64,000 nucleotides of DNA from Euwallacea fornicatus (Eukaryota; Arthropoda; Insecta; Coleoptera; Curculionidae). Shown piece by piece: positions 24,481 through 37,400 of this stretch (the stretch's first letter is position 1; each line of letters starts with the position of its first letter). The stretch covers positions 2,666,001-2,730,000 of the forward strand of contig NC_089554.1 of assembly GCF_040115645.1 (NCBI RefSeq). The letters are read 5' to 3'. A program made the translations under genes and the position numbers. The notes below the pieces were generated by a model, which saw only the letters and a list, made by a program, of their open reading frames with translations, ran no database searches and was not told where the DNA came from.

Positions 24481-27400
24481 TATTCTAAAGCAGATATGAT
24501 CAAACCTCTCGGTAAATCATAAGCGAGAGAGAACTTGAATATCATAAATTGCAGTGTCTTCTGGCGGAAATTGAAAAAAGTTTCAGAAAAATTTTTCGTG
24601 TCTTTAGTCGTATTATCCGAATCTGTAAAAACTCGGGGTTACCATTTGAAATTAAAAAAATAGCCTCCTCTACGCCCACACAATGAAAGGAAGAAAATCA
24701 ACTTTAGCAGAAATACATTTGCCCCTCCGAGTGATTATAGCCTGATACTAAACATTTCCTTATAAGATGCCTAGTATTCGAGATATTTCAATATTCGTTC
24801 GATGTAACATTTTACTGGGAATATAAACATTGATACCCCATATATTCAAAACTAAACGAGCCAGGACCCAGGTTTCTAAGAAACTTTTCATTTTGAAACG
24901 ACTTGAAAAATCACCCTGTGAAATAGCGAACATTTATTCAATAACACCCCGTATAAGTTAATGGCTGGAACACTTACTATCATTGCAATATAAACGAATG
25001 GATTTGAAGCTTCTCCATGTACTTGGTGAAGTCAAATGGTCTAGATCGGTCACATGGAAATCTTAGAGCAAAAGAGTTCAATTTACTTCGGATTAATCTA
25101 ATGAGTAGAAACACACAATACAGTCAATGGGAATTCGTTACTCTGTGGCTTTTATAGGTCGCAGGACTGGTAGAGTGGGATGAGCAGGATTGGCAAAGCG
25201 AAGTTGGTTAGAGGATTCATTAGATGGCCTGTTGGACGCGGTCGTAAGTTATGGCGATGGGGTGGAAACGGCTTGTTTGGTATGTTAAAAGCTCGGTATG
25301 CAGCTGTTCGTGTTCCGTAAAAGTGGTTTAGCTACCTTGGGCAGCCGAGTATAACAATTTGCTCCATGTGAAAGTGCATTCTGCTAAGTTAAATAAAAAG
25401 TAGTGGTAGAATGTGAAATTTTAAAAATATTTTTTGAATTTTCAGAAATTATTTTTTGTATGATACACACAAAACTGATCACGATACATCTCACAAGAAC
25501 TAACTCGATATGCGGAACAATAAATGATTTCAGGTTACAGATACCGCTAAAATATTTCATAAGCTTAAAACTGTTGGTATACGACAAAGGACACCAGTAA
25601 CTAGTAAGAGTGATCGTTAAAAATAAACTTAAGCACTTGCCTAACTGTTTTTAATAGCAAATACTAAAAAGCTTCATCACCGCCCTGCCTTTCCGATTCG
25701 CCACCTACTGCGAGTTTTTCTAATGAAGATGTTTACCATTATTCGGATGTTGTGAGTAACTTTGTTTTATGCAACATCAGCGTGATTTTTAGCACAATAA
25801 ATTCGACCCCCCACATTAGAGAGGTCTACAAAACACAAATTCGATTTAACATCGTTAAATTGATAGAAATGAAAAATCTTAGAATCGTATATTTAAATGT
25901 ATAAAATTTGACAAAAATCAAATAAATCGTTCTATGGGAAGAACCCAAAGAAAAATCAAAATTCCAATAAACACGCGAAACGCTCTCGCAGCGGCGTCAC
26001 AAAGCGGTATGCTCCACTTTAACCAGCCAGCGCGGCACGCAATAAATTGGGGATTATGGAAGGAATTGAGCTTTACCCGTTTTATATTGTATTTGTATTA
26101 CTTAATTGTTTGTTAAATTGTTTAGCGTTTGTGTTAAAAATACGAGGTGATCGAAAAGTAACGTTATAAATGAAATAGTATTAACAATGACGCGATATCG
26201 CGCATACCCTTAACGGTCGAATCGTTGTGATGATCATAGACTCAACGTTAACGTCGTATAGGGGCTAACTGCCAGCTGCTCTTGCTTCAAATACCAAATC
26301 ATCATTACTTAATTAGTGAATTCAGCAATAAATTCTTGAAATTGCATTTGTATAAATGATTTTCGACGATGTAAACAGCAGATAGGTATTGAAAGAGACC
26401 TGTTTGTCCAGATTTCATGCTGAAAGTAACCTCGTTGCAATAGTACACTTTATATATTGCTAAATTTGAGTGCAGGATAAAAGTTACCTTTTCCAGCTCA
26501 ACTGTTTTGTATTTTATCGTCGACAGAAAACTTGGAGAAAGGCCGAATTTTCCGCTAATTATAAATTGATCTCAAAGGAAAGTGTACCGTCGGTAAACCT
26601 GGTTTCTTAATATGATTGTAGCTTGATTACATATTTTCATCTCCTGTTATTCTTCTGAGAAAATTCTACCTGACTTTTGATTGGATCAGTGATATTTCAG
26701 TGAAAGTTGAGGAATGATTTATTTTATAAAATACTGTACATGTTTTATTAAAAAATAGCTTTTCCTATATGTAATAAAATCCTTTTACAATAATATGTAC
26801 AACTTATGTTTCCTTAAATCAGACCGCTACGACACAAACATTTACCCTAGGCCTATAAAGGACTAAAAAATAAATTCAAATGTACCCAACACAGTCTAAA
26901 AAAATTGTGTAATGGCTGAAAATCAAAGGCCCAGTAACTTTACCAGCAAGATCATTTCAATAGAAATAACGACATAAACGAAAACTCTCTTCCACGTAAA
27001 GTTAACAGTACTTTGATCAATGATCCTTAAAGTAATAAAATTTACAAGCCAGATACACAATATGAGTCTTCTAGGGGATGACACTTAGTAAAACCGTGAT
27101 AATTTTCAATTAACTTAATCTAATCAGAGCAATGGCACGAAATACGTCATAACAATAAAGTATTTTGTTTATACACTACAGTGTATCTCGGAATAATAGA
27201 AAACTTTGGAAATGCAATTCGATAGATCTCTGGAATGATTTTTAACCAATTTTTTTATTAGATTATGACCGATGAATGGCGCATCTACAACAATAGATTT
27301 AAAAAAACAACAAAGTTCACTTATGAGAGTCGATTTTAGTAGATATGTAATACAATGCATTCTTCTTAAATACTAAATAGATAAATCAATTGAAACCAAA

Positions 27401-28518
27401 TATTTATTTGCACTTCTTTGATGTGTTGCGTTCTTAATATCATATTTAGATTTTAGATCAAAAGACATGCAATTTGTTTCATTTATAAAACTAACATGCA
27501 AATTGTACCAAAGGTTTTGCGTCACTCTAGATCTAAGTAAATATAGAGGTTAAGTTTTTTTCCTGAATTTGCTTCAAATTTTTAAATGAAGCTTCATGCT
27601 ATACTTATGGGCAAACTAAACTGTTAGAGAAGATAGACGTCTGAAAATTCTATTGAAAATGGCTGAGGTCAAAACCGCTTCCTAGTCATACTTGTTCCAA
27701 AGATTCGATTATACATGTCTTTCAATTTTTTATATGTTTTTTAACCTCTGTTAAAAATGAAATTTAATCAAGTTTTTTTAGGTTTGTCGAAAAAGTCAGC
27801 AACAACACATACATTAAAAAAGACGATAGACAAACAAATATTTAAATTGGAATACCCTACCTACGAATTAAACAAATCTTCATTTTTCTTCTATTCATCT
27901 GCTTTTTGCAAATGTTGGAAACATAATATGATAAAAATGTTAAAGTCAAATTTCCCAGAATAACGAGATCTATTTAATAAACGGGCAGCGAATACGATAG
28001 CACTACGAACATAATCTAAAACACAAAAATGGGGTAAAAAAATTAAATGCTTTTTTACATAAAATCGCATTAATTCCTATATCACAGCCCAACGTACATA
28101 TACTCAAATCATAATTATTCAAATGATTTCTTTTTGCAACAATTTCCAACCAGCGAAATTAATTGCTTTCGTTGATGTATGGTCGCATAACCAAAATCAA
28201 CTGACAACAATAACACAACTGACATAGTTATGATGTTTAAACACATGTGTTTGAGTTAAAGATTGATTGCGAACAGCGCTGTATACCGCGTCCTCGCCAT
28301 CGTCAGTTGCAGTCTATAGTTCTCAAGAACTGCCATGTCATGGCGAACGAGACAACAAAATATTTTAATTTTGTGACCCTTTTCAACAAAATAAACAAAA
28401 TCTGTCCATAGGTACCTATTTTTGAGGTATACGAAGTAACTTAAGGGTATGTAATTGCTCCATAATTCTAAAATTGTGAGTTCATACTAGACACGGTAAA
28501 ACGTTTTTCGACCAACAC
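24481..28518. other. No recognisable gene
   Basis: About 4 kb. Transposon-terminus-like words ('accctgt', 'caccccgtata') occur at about 24915-24955 without a clear partner. A moderately GC-richer patch at 25150-25330 is open in more than one frame without domain support. Another short open patch lies at 28240-28410. I cannot support any gene here. Confidence 0.4.
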
Positions 28519-30481
28519 ACAGGGTATTCCATATTAATGTGCGGATATTTTAAAGTGAGATTCTACATGAAAAAATAATGATAGTTTTTCATATAAACTA
28601 TGTTAAAAAAATGCTCCGTTACAAAAATACAGGGTCGCAAAATTTTAGAAAAATAAATGGATATTCATGAATATTTCTGAAATCGCTCGAAATATTTCGA
28701 TGAAATTTGAGATATAAAGATAGTTCATAAAGAGGCATTAATTGCAATAAAAATATGTGATTCAATGTAAACTTATTCGAAACTATTTTAATACGACAAA
28801 TAAGACAATAGAAAATTGGATTTTTTATGGGTTGACATATTAATTAAATTTAAATTACGACTTACTTTAATATTTTTAAAGAAAAAGACGATGCGCAACT
28901 GATTTTTTCCGAACTAAAAATAGTTGAAAAAAGAAAATTTGTTAGTGTTATTGTTGATATTGAGATCTGTTCCTCCAATTTTATTTGTTGCTAGTGCAGT
29001 GTAGTCCTTTATTACAATATTTTTATTTTTGCAATTGTGTTATTAATGGTGGATTATTTAAATGCGGAAATTAACACTAATGCATTACGTGTACGGCCTC
29101 GCTGATAGTAATGCAGAACAAACCAGACGTATTTATCAAGAGAGGTATCCTTATCGCGCTTTGCCAAATCCCCAAACTTTTTATAATATTCTTCAACGTC
29201 TTATTGAAACTGGTAGTTTCCATAAACGTACATCAAAAGGTAAGCCTCGAACTGTATGAACACCTGAAACTGAGAAAGCGGTACACCACCAAGTCGTAGA
29301 ACATCCTAAGACTTATACGAGAAAGATCGCTAAAAACTTTAATATTTGCCATCAAATTGTTCAGAGAAATTTAGTTGATTCTTGTTATTTCTGTATCATA
29401 TTTGAAGAATACAGACATTACTTCCTAGAAACTCTCCAAAACATGTGACTTTTGTCAATGGTACCTTCATAAAATTACGCAAAATCCATAATTTGCCACT
29501 GGTATTCTGTTCACGGACGAAGGTAATTTCTCTAGAAATGCCATTTAAAATTTCCACAATAACCATGTATTGGCAGATGAGAATCCTCATGCCTTAACTG
29601 AAGCCCATATCCAACACCAATTTTCAGTTAACGTGTGAGCCGGAATCATTGGTAACTATTTAATCGGCCCATTCTTTTTACTGAGGTGCTTCGATGAACG
29701 ATCTTACGGGAATTTCCTTTAGGAAGAACTGTCTTTTTTTTGCTTGAGAATATTCCGTTAACAATAAGAAATCGAATATGGAACATGCATGATAGTGCAC
29801 CTGCACGTTTCAGATTCATTGTTCGTGTTTATTTGTAAAGGGTTTACCGAAATCATTGAATTGGTCACGATGAGGTTCAAGAATGGAAACTAGGATCCCC
29901 CAATCTCAATAGCTTAGATTTATTTTTGTGGGGTCCTCATAAAACGCTAGTTTATGATAAGGTCATTAATACCGTAGAAGAATTAAAAGAAAGGACAGTG
30001 GCAGTATGTGCCAGAATACGAAATACTCCAAGAATATTGGAAAGAGTGTACAATTCGACGAGAAGAAAGGCGAAAGCATGTATATTAAGTAAAGGGGGTC
30101 ATTTTCAACACTTGTAAAAATCGTTATTTTTTGTGTATTGTTAGTTGTAATTCAAATTTCATTACGATGTTAATCCATGATATGTTTAATTTTATAATGT
30201 TTTATTTATCGTATTAAAATAGTTTTGAATAAGCTTGCATTGAACCGTATACTTTTATTGCAATTAATGCTCCTTTATAAACTATATTTACATACTAATT
30301 TCATTGAAATATCTCAAATGATTTCGGAAATATTAAGTTCCATTTTTTTCCTAAAACTTTACATCCTGTATTTTCGTAACTGAGCATTTTTGAAACATAG
30401 TTTATATAACAAACTATTATTAGTTTTTCGTGTAGAATTCCACCTTAAAATATACGCATATCAATAAGAAACACCCTATAT
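28519..30481 (+). mobile_element. Mariner-type transposon with ~285-bp inverted repeats
   Basis: The ends are inverted copies for about 285 bp each. The left end starts 'acagggtattcc' and the right end (reverse complement) starts 'atagggtgtttc'. Long blocks such as 'gcattaattgcaataaaa' are shared near the inner limit. The transposase lies on the plus strand: helix-turn-helix at 29062-29259 ('SNAEQTRRIYQERYPYRALP'), then many frameshifts and stops. The final block 'NLNSLDLFLWGPHKTLVYD' is near 29910 and the C-terminus 'RRKAKACILSKGGHFQHL' ends at 30117. At about 2 kb this is the most complete mariner here, but it is clearly non-functional. Confidence 0.9.
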
Positions 30482-31135
30482 ATATTATTTTGAATAGAAA
30501 TTGTACGAAATTTTACTTTTTCACCACCCACTACATTTTCCAAATAGTATATTGTGCAGCTACTGCCGAAAATAGTACTTTTTCATACATTCATAAATAA
30601 ATACCTTTAATAAATGCAGTATAAATATATCAATTGTCTAGCAAAAAGCACATATTATATTCAATCGCAAAAAAATTACAAACCAATTACGTCCCCAGTA
30701 TTATCAATGAACGAAACTTCTCTACTTGTTTCTATTATCCTTCTATACATTTCCATTTCTGCGATGAGTTTTGGTACTGGCCAACCATACGATCAGTCAA
30801 ACCGTTGAAATAGCAGCCCCACTAACGCTACTACTCAAAACGTGCATCGTTTGAAGTCCTCAAAATAGACGTTAATCGATCGCTCGAAATCATTTGACAA
30901 ATCGCCGTTCATTGAACCTCAAACCTATTAATTGCGCCAACAATTACGGTAATAAGCACGACCCCACAACGAGCATTGTAAGTCGAGCAGTGATTGTTTA
31001 CTAGAAACATAATGTACGAGGATAGAGTTGATTTCTCCAAAAAGAACACACAGTTGTCTCGCTCTTTTCACTTAATAAAAACGTACATTCAGTTCAATTT
31101 CAAAAGTAGTCAATTTGGCATCAGCTATCTAATTA
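30482..31135. other. Probable 3' flank of Keap1
   Basis: AT-rich, with no coding sequence I can support. It probably holds the 3' untranslated region of the minus-strand Keap1 gene if the tentative last exon at 31136-31221 is right. An open frame on the plus strand at 30994-31296 is antisense to that exon and has no domain. Confidence 0.35.
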
Positions 31136-31221
31136 TTACCGATAGGCGGAAGTTGAGGAAGAGGCAGGTTGTGAAGAACTCACAGCCAAGGAGGGTTCTG
31201 TATCCATTGCCAGACCTCGAT
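31136..31221 (-). CDS. Tentative terminal exon of Keap1
   Basis: The last firm Keap1 exon ends at 31465 with one base of a codon left over. On the minus strand an acceptor-like 'gtacccaag' precedes 31221, and from there the required phase is open to a TAA at 31136-31138. This adds about 28 residues ('DRGLAMDTEPSLAVSSSQPA' and on), a Ser-rich tail. It makes a protein of about 606 residues, close to the 624 of human KEAP1. The acceptor has a weak pyrimidine tract. The usual 'GRSG' that closes the sixth Kelch blade reads 'GDRG' instead, so the call is tentative. Confidence 0.35.
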
Positions 31222-31464
31222 CTTGGGTACCGCAATTATAGCATACTGCGCTGGCGTGTCCTGAACGACCTAAAATCCGAATTAATCGACTTTTAAAATA
31301 CCAATGACTACACTAAATACGGAAAATACTGTAAGTAAGCAAAGTTCAAATAAATTTTAAATGGTGATGAACTATTGCAGTTTTGTTTTAATTATTCAAT
31401 AATAGCCATTTCAAAAGCAACAAATACTTCTGTAGATTAATTGAAAAATTAAACAAGCTATTAC

Positions 31465-34400
31465 CTGATGTAAGAGGCGTGCCTTCCGACCAAGTATCCG
31501 TTGCTGGATCGTATATTTCAACGTCCTTCAGGAACTGATGGCCGTCGTATCCACCTAAAAACACACATAAGTTACAGGCGTAATTTTTATAATTTTCACA
31601 AATAAACTGACAGTTTTGAAATGAAAACGAATGATTAAAAGGAATTTTCGAACCTTAAATTCTCACGTAGCGGTAATTGGATTATATTTATCCTTATTTC
31701 ATGTTGGAAGAGCATCCTTAGTCAAAAAGCAAATAAGTGAACACAAAACATGTCTTACCCATGGCGTAAATTTTTCCATCCAGAACTGTGACGCTGAGGG
31801 CACTCCGCGCTACCTTCATACTAGTCAAAAACTCCCACTTTTGGGTGTCAGTGTCATATCGCTCAACAGTATTCAACTGTGTACCATTGTAGCCTCCTAT
31901 CACATAAATAAATTTATCCATAGCACATACTCCTAAAAACAGAAACCTTAATCATCTGCCACCGAAAGTCTGACGAAAGCATGTCTTACCCGCACCGCTT
32001 CGTTCTGTATTCATCGGGGGAATCATGGTCCACTCATCATTTTCCGGATGGTAACATTCAGCGGAGCAATGACGAATAGTTCCATCAAAGCCACCGATTG
32101 CATACAGTATTCTATTAACTACGGCAACACCGACCGCCAAGCGAGAATAATGCATAGATTTGACTAGAGTCCATTTGTCCATTTCTGGATCATAACTTAA
32201 AAAGGAAATAAATTGAAATGTAAAATTGAACTTGTAAAAATATGTTATTAAACGTGCATTTTAACATAAGATCATATAAGATAAATAAAATAAATCGTGT
32301 TTACCACTCTACGGTGTTGTGGTATCTGGTACACTCGCCACCACCCACAGCGTAGAGTAAACCGTCCATGACCGCCACGCCCACTCTGTTCCGAGGGCAA
32401 GTCATCGGATGGCACGGCATCCATTCGTCTAAAATCGGATTGTAACGATCCACCCAATCCGAGTCGTAACTATTACCGGGGCTGTTATTTCTACCCCCCA
32501 CCGCATAAAAATGGCCCTAAAAAGTTTTCATTGTATATTTCATTTGAAAATTTTGTTTCGTTTATGGTGTGTCTTCCATGAAGGTTTCGAGAACTATTAG
32601 AGGACCGCTAATATTTTAAGTCTCACATGAAACCATACTGGAACTGACATACCTTTAAAAAAGCACATCCTAATCCTGACCTAGGTACTATCAGTCTATC
32701 AAGTTTGATCCACGTTTTGTCGTCAATATTAAATCCTTCTAAAATGTCCAAAGATTGTTTGTAGTATCCTCCAGCCACGTAAATCACTCGAGGAATATTT
32801 GGCGTCCGTTCTTTTACTGCTGTTCGAACATGTAAAGTTAAATCCTGTATCAGAGAATAATCATTCATTATTCTGTTATCTTGTGACTCTATCTTACCTT
32901 AAAAATTTTTGCTAAATATTCTTTACACGCGGGAGTTTTCTTGATCACGTCGCACTTCTGAATCTGATCATTTAAAAATTTTGGTGGCAAGAACTGGCAT
33001 CTCACTGCTGCCAAAATGTCTTCCATCTTCCTGTATCTGTTATCTTCGTCGTACTTGACCCACTTGAGAACAGCATTATATACCTCTTTTTCGTCCTGCA
33101 CATTCAATTCATCTTTTCTTATTAGAAGGATCAGCTGATGGGCGCTCAGTTGCAGAAATTCTTCCTCTTGACAAATCTATAAAGTATAATGGACTACACT
33201 GGAAAAATGCCGCAGTTGGCATTTACTTGAATAAACCGCCTTTCAATGTACTGGTTGGCCTTCCTAGAGAGTTCCATGCATCCATGTTGTTCGGCAAAAT
33301 GCGCTATTCCAATAGCGTTACTGGGGTCTAATTGGCGTTCCAAAAAATCACAGCAAGCCTGAATGACATTGGGTACCTAAAGCAACTTAAATTTTGCAAA
33401 ACGCCAAAACTCTGATAATCTATAACTGGACCTGCAACATTGTAGCTGCTGGCAAAAGCTGACAAACCGTATTTTCAGTAACTCGAATCTTTCCAGTATA
33501 CATGAAACTAATAAGTTTGTGCATGGCAGTAGGTGAAATGCCTTGTAACTTAACCCTGGACATTTCGCATTCCTTCAAGCCTCCCGTAAACATGGCCTGC
33601 AAGAAAAATTTATGACACGATAGAAATAGAAAATGGGGAAATGTTTACCTTAAAATACGGACTTGCAGCTGCTAAGACAACCCTGTGTGCGTGAAATAAT
33701 TCGCTGCCTACCTCAAGTGTTACGTCAGTTAGCATTCTGTGGCTACGCATCATGTCCATTGCCTACGATGTGGAACTATTTTAAGTTGATTGGGAAATTA
33801 ATAAATCAACTGATTTCAACTGTTCAATCCATTTATTGTGTTACTCAATATTTTATTTTTGTATTTTTTTATGGATTCATTTTTTCGTTTTGCTGTTCAA
33901 ATTTGCTTATTTAAAAAGTTTAATGCAGATGTGCAACATATCGCGGTACGCAACCCCATCTCGCAACGAGTATGGATGACTCCTTTAAACCGGCAAAAGT
34001 CAGCTTTGCCCAGTACGGGAAATGCACTACTCAAAACAATTAGGGAATATTATGTTATTTATGAATAAAATTTTTTATTCAATTTTATTCGCCTATTTTC
34101 TTTAGGATCATAATAATTTTACTAAGCTAAACAAGAAAATAATGCTTACTGTGGGTCTCTGTCGATTTTACAGATTTTAACTTGAACTTTCTCAAAGAGT
34201 ACAAAAGCGCATTTAAGCGCTACTTGGGTGTCAGTTAAATTTTTGTACTTAGGAGTAAGTATTGTGCAAGTTTTTTATTTCATTATTCTTACAATGAACA
34301 AGCAACATGATTTGATGGAAAGTAAGGCATGGAGAGCTATAGGGCAACTTGAATCTGGGCGAACACAGACGCATGTTGCCCAAATGTTTAACGTCAGCCA

Positions 34401-37400
34401 AAGTATAGTTTCAATATTATGGAATTGATTTCTTGAAACAGGAAATGTTAGAAGAATACTAGGACGAGGTCGACTATCAAAGACAACACTCTGAGAATAC
34501 CGATTTCTCCAATTGCTCGACAGAAGAAATCGCAATATCAATGCAACACTTCTAAGAAGCGAGTTTACCCGTGATACCTGAAAACGTGTATCCATACAAA
34601 CTATAAGAAATAGACTCCACAATGTCAGACTGTATGCCCGAAGACCAATGACGTGTGATCCACTGACCGTGGAACATGAAAGAGCAAGAAGAGCATGAGT
34701 TGAGCTTCATCGAATTGGACCCATTATGACTGGGGTCGAGTACTCTCCAGTCTAGGTTCACTTTAGAACCTGATAATTGATGTGTTCTGATTTGACGCGA
34801 ACGCGGAACACGAAACAATCATCAGTTTATCAGAGAAAGATCTCATTTTGAAGGTGGCCGTATTATGGCATGGGCTGGTATTAGTCTCAGCAGTCATACA
34901 GATCTTTATTTTATTGGCAATGGTCCCTTAAGCGTTAACAGATATCTTAATGAAATTCTTCAACCTATTGTAATGCCGTATGCTGGAGCAATAGGTGATC
35001 AATTCATATTTACGGACAACAATGCTCGTCCACATCGCGCTAACATCATGAACAACTAGTTGGATGAAATAAATATTGAGACAATGGTATGGCCTGTTAA
35101 TTTTCCAGATGGAAATCCCCATTGAGCATACTTGGGATACTTTAGGAAGGCACGTTGCAAGCAGAAATTTACAACTTCGAACTATTCCAGATCTTCGAAA
35201 TGACCTAATTGAAGAATAGAATGAAACTCCCCAAAACGTCTTTGATAACTTGAATCACTGCCATCATAATACCGATCCTTTTAGCAGCAAGAAAAGGTCA
35301 TATTCACTATTAAAAATTCATTTTTGTACCTAAATAATCACAATTAGTCAAATTTAATTTGAAAAACAAGAAGTGGTTTATTTTATCAATAAAAAACTTC
35401 AATCTACAAATATGATTTGTTTTCATACGTTTCATAAGGCACAAAAAAACTTTTAACACAATATTTTGAAATATCTCGTAATGATTTTAACCAGTGTACA
35501 TAGAATTTCTTTTTATTTAACATTTGGTATTCATCATAAATCCTGTTTAGTAAAAATGAAAAAATGTACTAAATAAAAAAAACAATTTTCAAAAATGCTC
35601 CTCACTCAAGAAGATCTTCACACTTTAAACATGGAAAACTGCCTCAAATATGGAATTATTCGGTCGTTGTATTCAATGCATTTGAAATCGAGATTTAAGA
35701 ATAAAAAAGCTATAGGGTGTCCCACTAAAACCGGTTCTTTTGAATCTATCAACATTTTTCTCGTGTCATTCGCACAGCGTTGTATTTGGACAGTTATCAG
35801 GTGTAAACATTGAGATTTACTTATGGAAAATTAAATGGACGCAAAACGCATACAAATTATGAAAATTTGCTATCACCATAGTGAGAGTTTCGCGATGATG
35901 CTTTTTGACTAAAGATTTGCATTTATAAGCTTACAAGATACAGTGTATGCAATATTCAAAGCCAGCAGACCATGCATAAAGCGGAACATTCATAGAATGG
36001 ATGTTAGACAAAAACAAAAAAATGGTTATGTGTCGAAGAAAATCATCTTCTCTGATAAGGCGCATTTCCAACTTGATCGTCCTGTTGACAAACAAAATTG
36101 TCATATTTGGGATACTAAGAATCCAAAAGTGATCGTTCAACATCCAATGGATCGACCACGAGCCACTGCTTGCCGTACATTTTGAATTTGACCGTTCTTC
36201 TTCGAGAATGTGACTGACAATGTGGTCACCTTCAACCGCGATCGTTATTATAAGATGATAAACAACTCTTTTTGAGCTGAAATTACTGGAATGGATCTGA
36301 CAGACATGTAGTTTCAACAGGACGATGCAACCTGCCACAGCAATCGACACAATGGAATTGTTGCAGGCATAATTTCAAAGGAGAGTTATTTCGTGCCGCG
36401 GCGGCCAAAGAGATCATGCGATTTGACGCCATTGGATTTTTTTTTCTTTCAACTTTTTTGAAAAGTAATGGCAATAGCCCAAGAACAGTTTCTGAACTGA
36501 AAGCCGAGATACGATGAACCATTGATGAAATTGAGCAGTCGCTACACCAAAGGTCATCGAAAATTTCGTTAAAATAATCGGCGATTCCCATCAGTCTAGA
36601 GGGGGCCATTTATCAGATATTATGTTCCATCGATAAACTCCACGTCAATACTCTTTATTACAATAAAAACATTTTAACGTTCAAGTAAACACTATATTTT
36701 TTCCAATTTCTAATTTCCCGGCTTTAATGGATCACCACATGTTGTGAGATAAGTAAATGTTTTATTTCAGTTAATATAACAAAAGAAAAGACCATTCTAC
36801 ACTCAAAATGATTTCAGCAAGTCATTCAATTATATAAAATGGGAAATAAAGCCACAAGTAATAAACTTCAGAAATACATTGTAATAACGTGAGATTATTG
36901 CATTATCACAAATAACTGACTAGGCAATATGTATTAGGTCAGGTCACACAACATAATAATTTTGTGTAAGTAATATATGTAGCTAGTAACGATTCATTCA
37001 AAAAATACAAGTCACGTACTGTTTTAATGCACCTTAAACTGTGCAGCGACAAGTCGTAAATGCGCTTAAGGTACTTCGTAAGAACTAAACCATACACGTT
37101 TCCAAAAAATTAGTAGTTAAAAAAGCGTGAACCACAGAGAACCTGAACCCGAGGATTTGTGATGATAAAATGAACCTATCTAATAAATTTGAGTTTCAAA
37201 GAATAGCTGATGCTGACTCTCGACAAAACAAAGCAGGGTTTCAAGTTTAAGGTCGTCTTGTTTGCAGATGAGGATAGTAATTTATATAAAATATTGAACT
37301 GACTCTCCAAAAGATATACAGGGTGTATCAGAAATAGGTACATTAATTTTAATTGCTGGTAGAACTTTTCAAAGCCAACAGCTTTCCTTAACACTTTTTT

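Noticed and set aside
30994..31296. 100-codon open frame on the plus strand
   Set aside because: No domain and no clear start. It lies antisense to the tentative last Keap1 exon, whose frame explains part of the openness.
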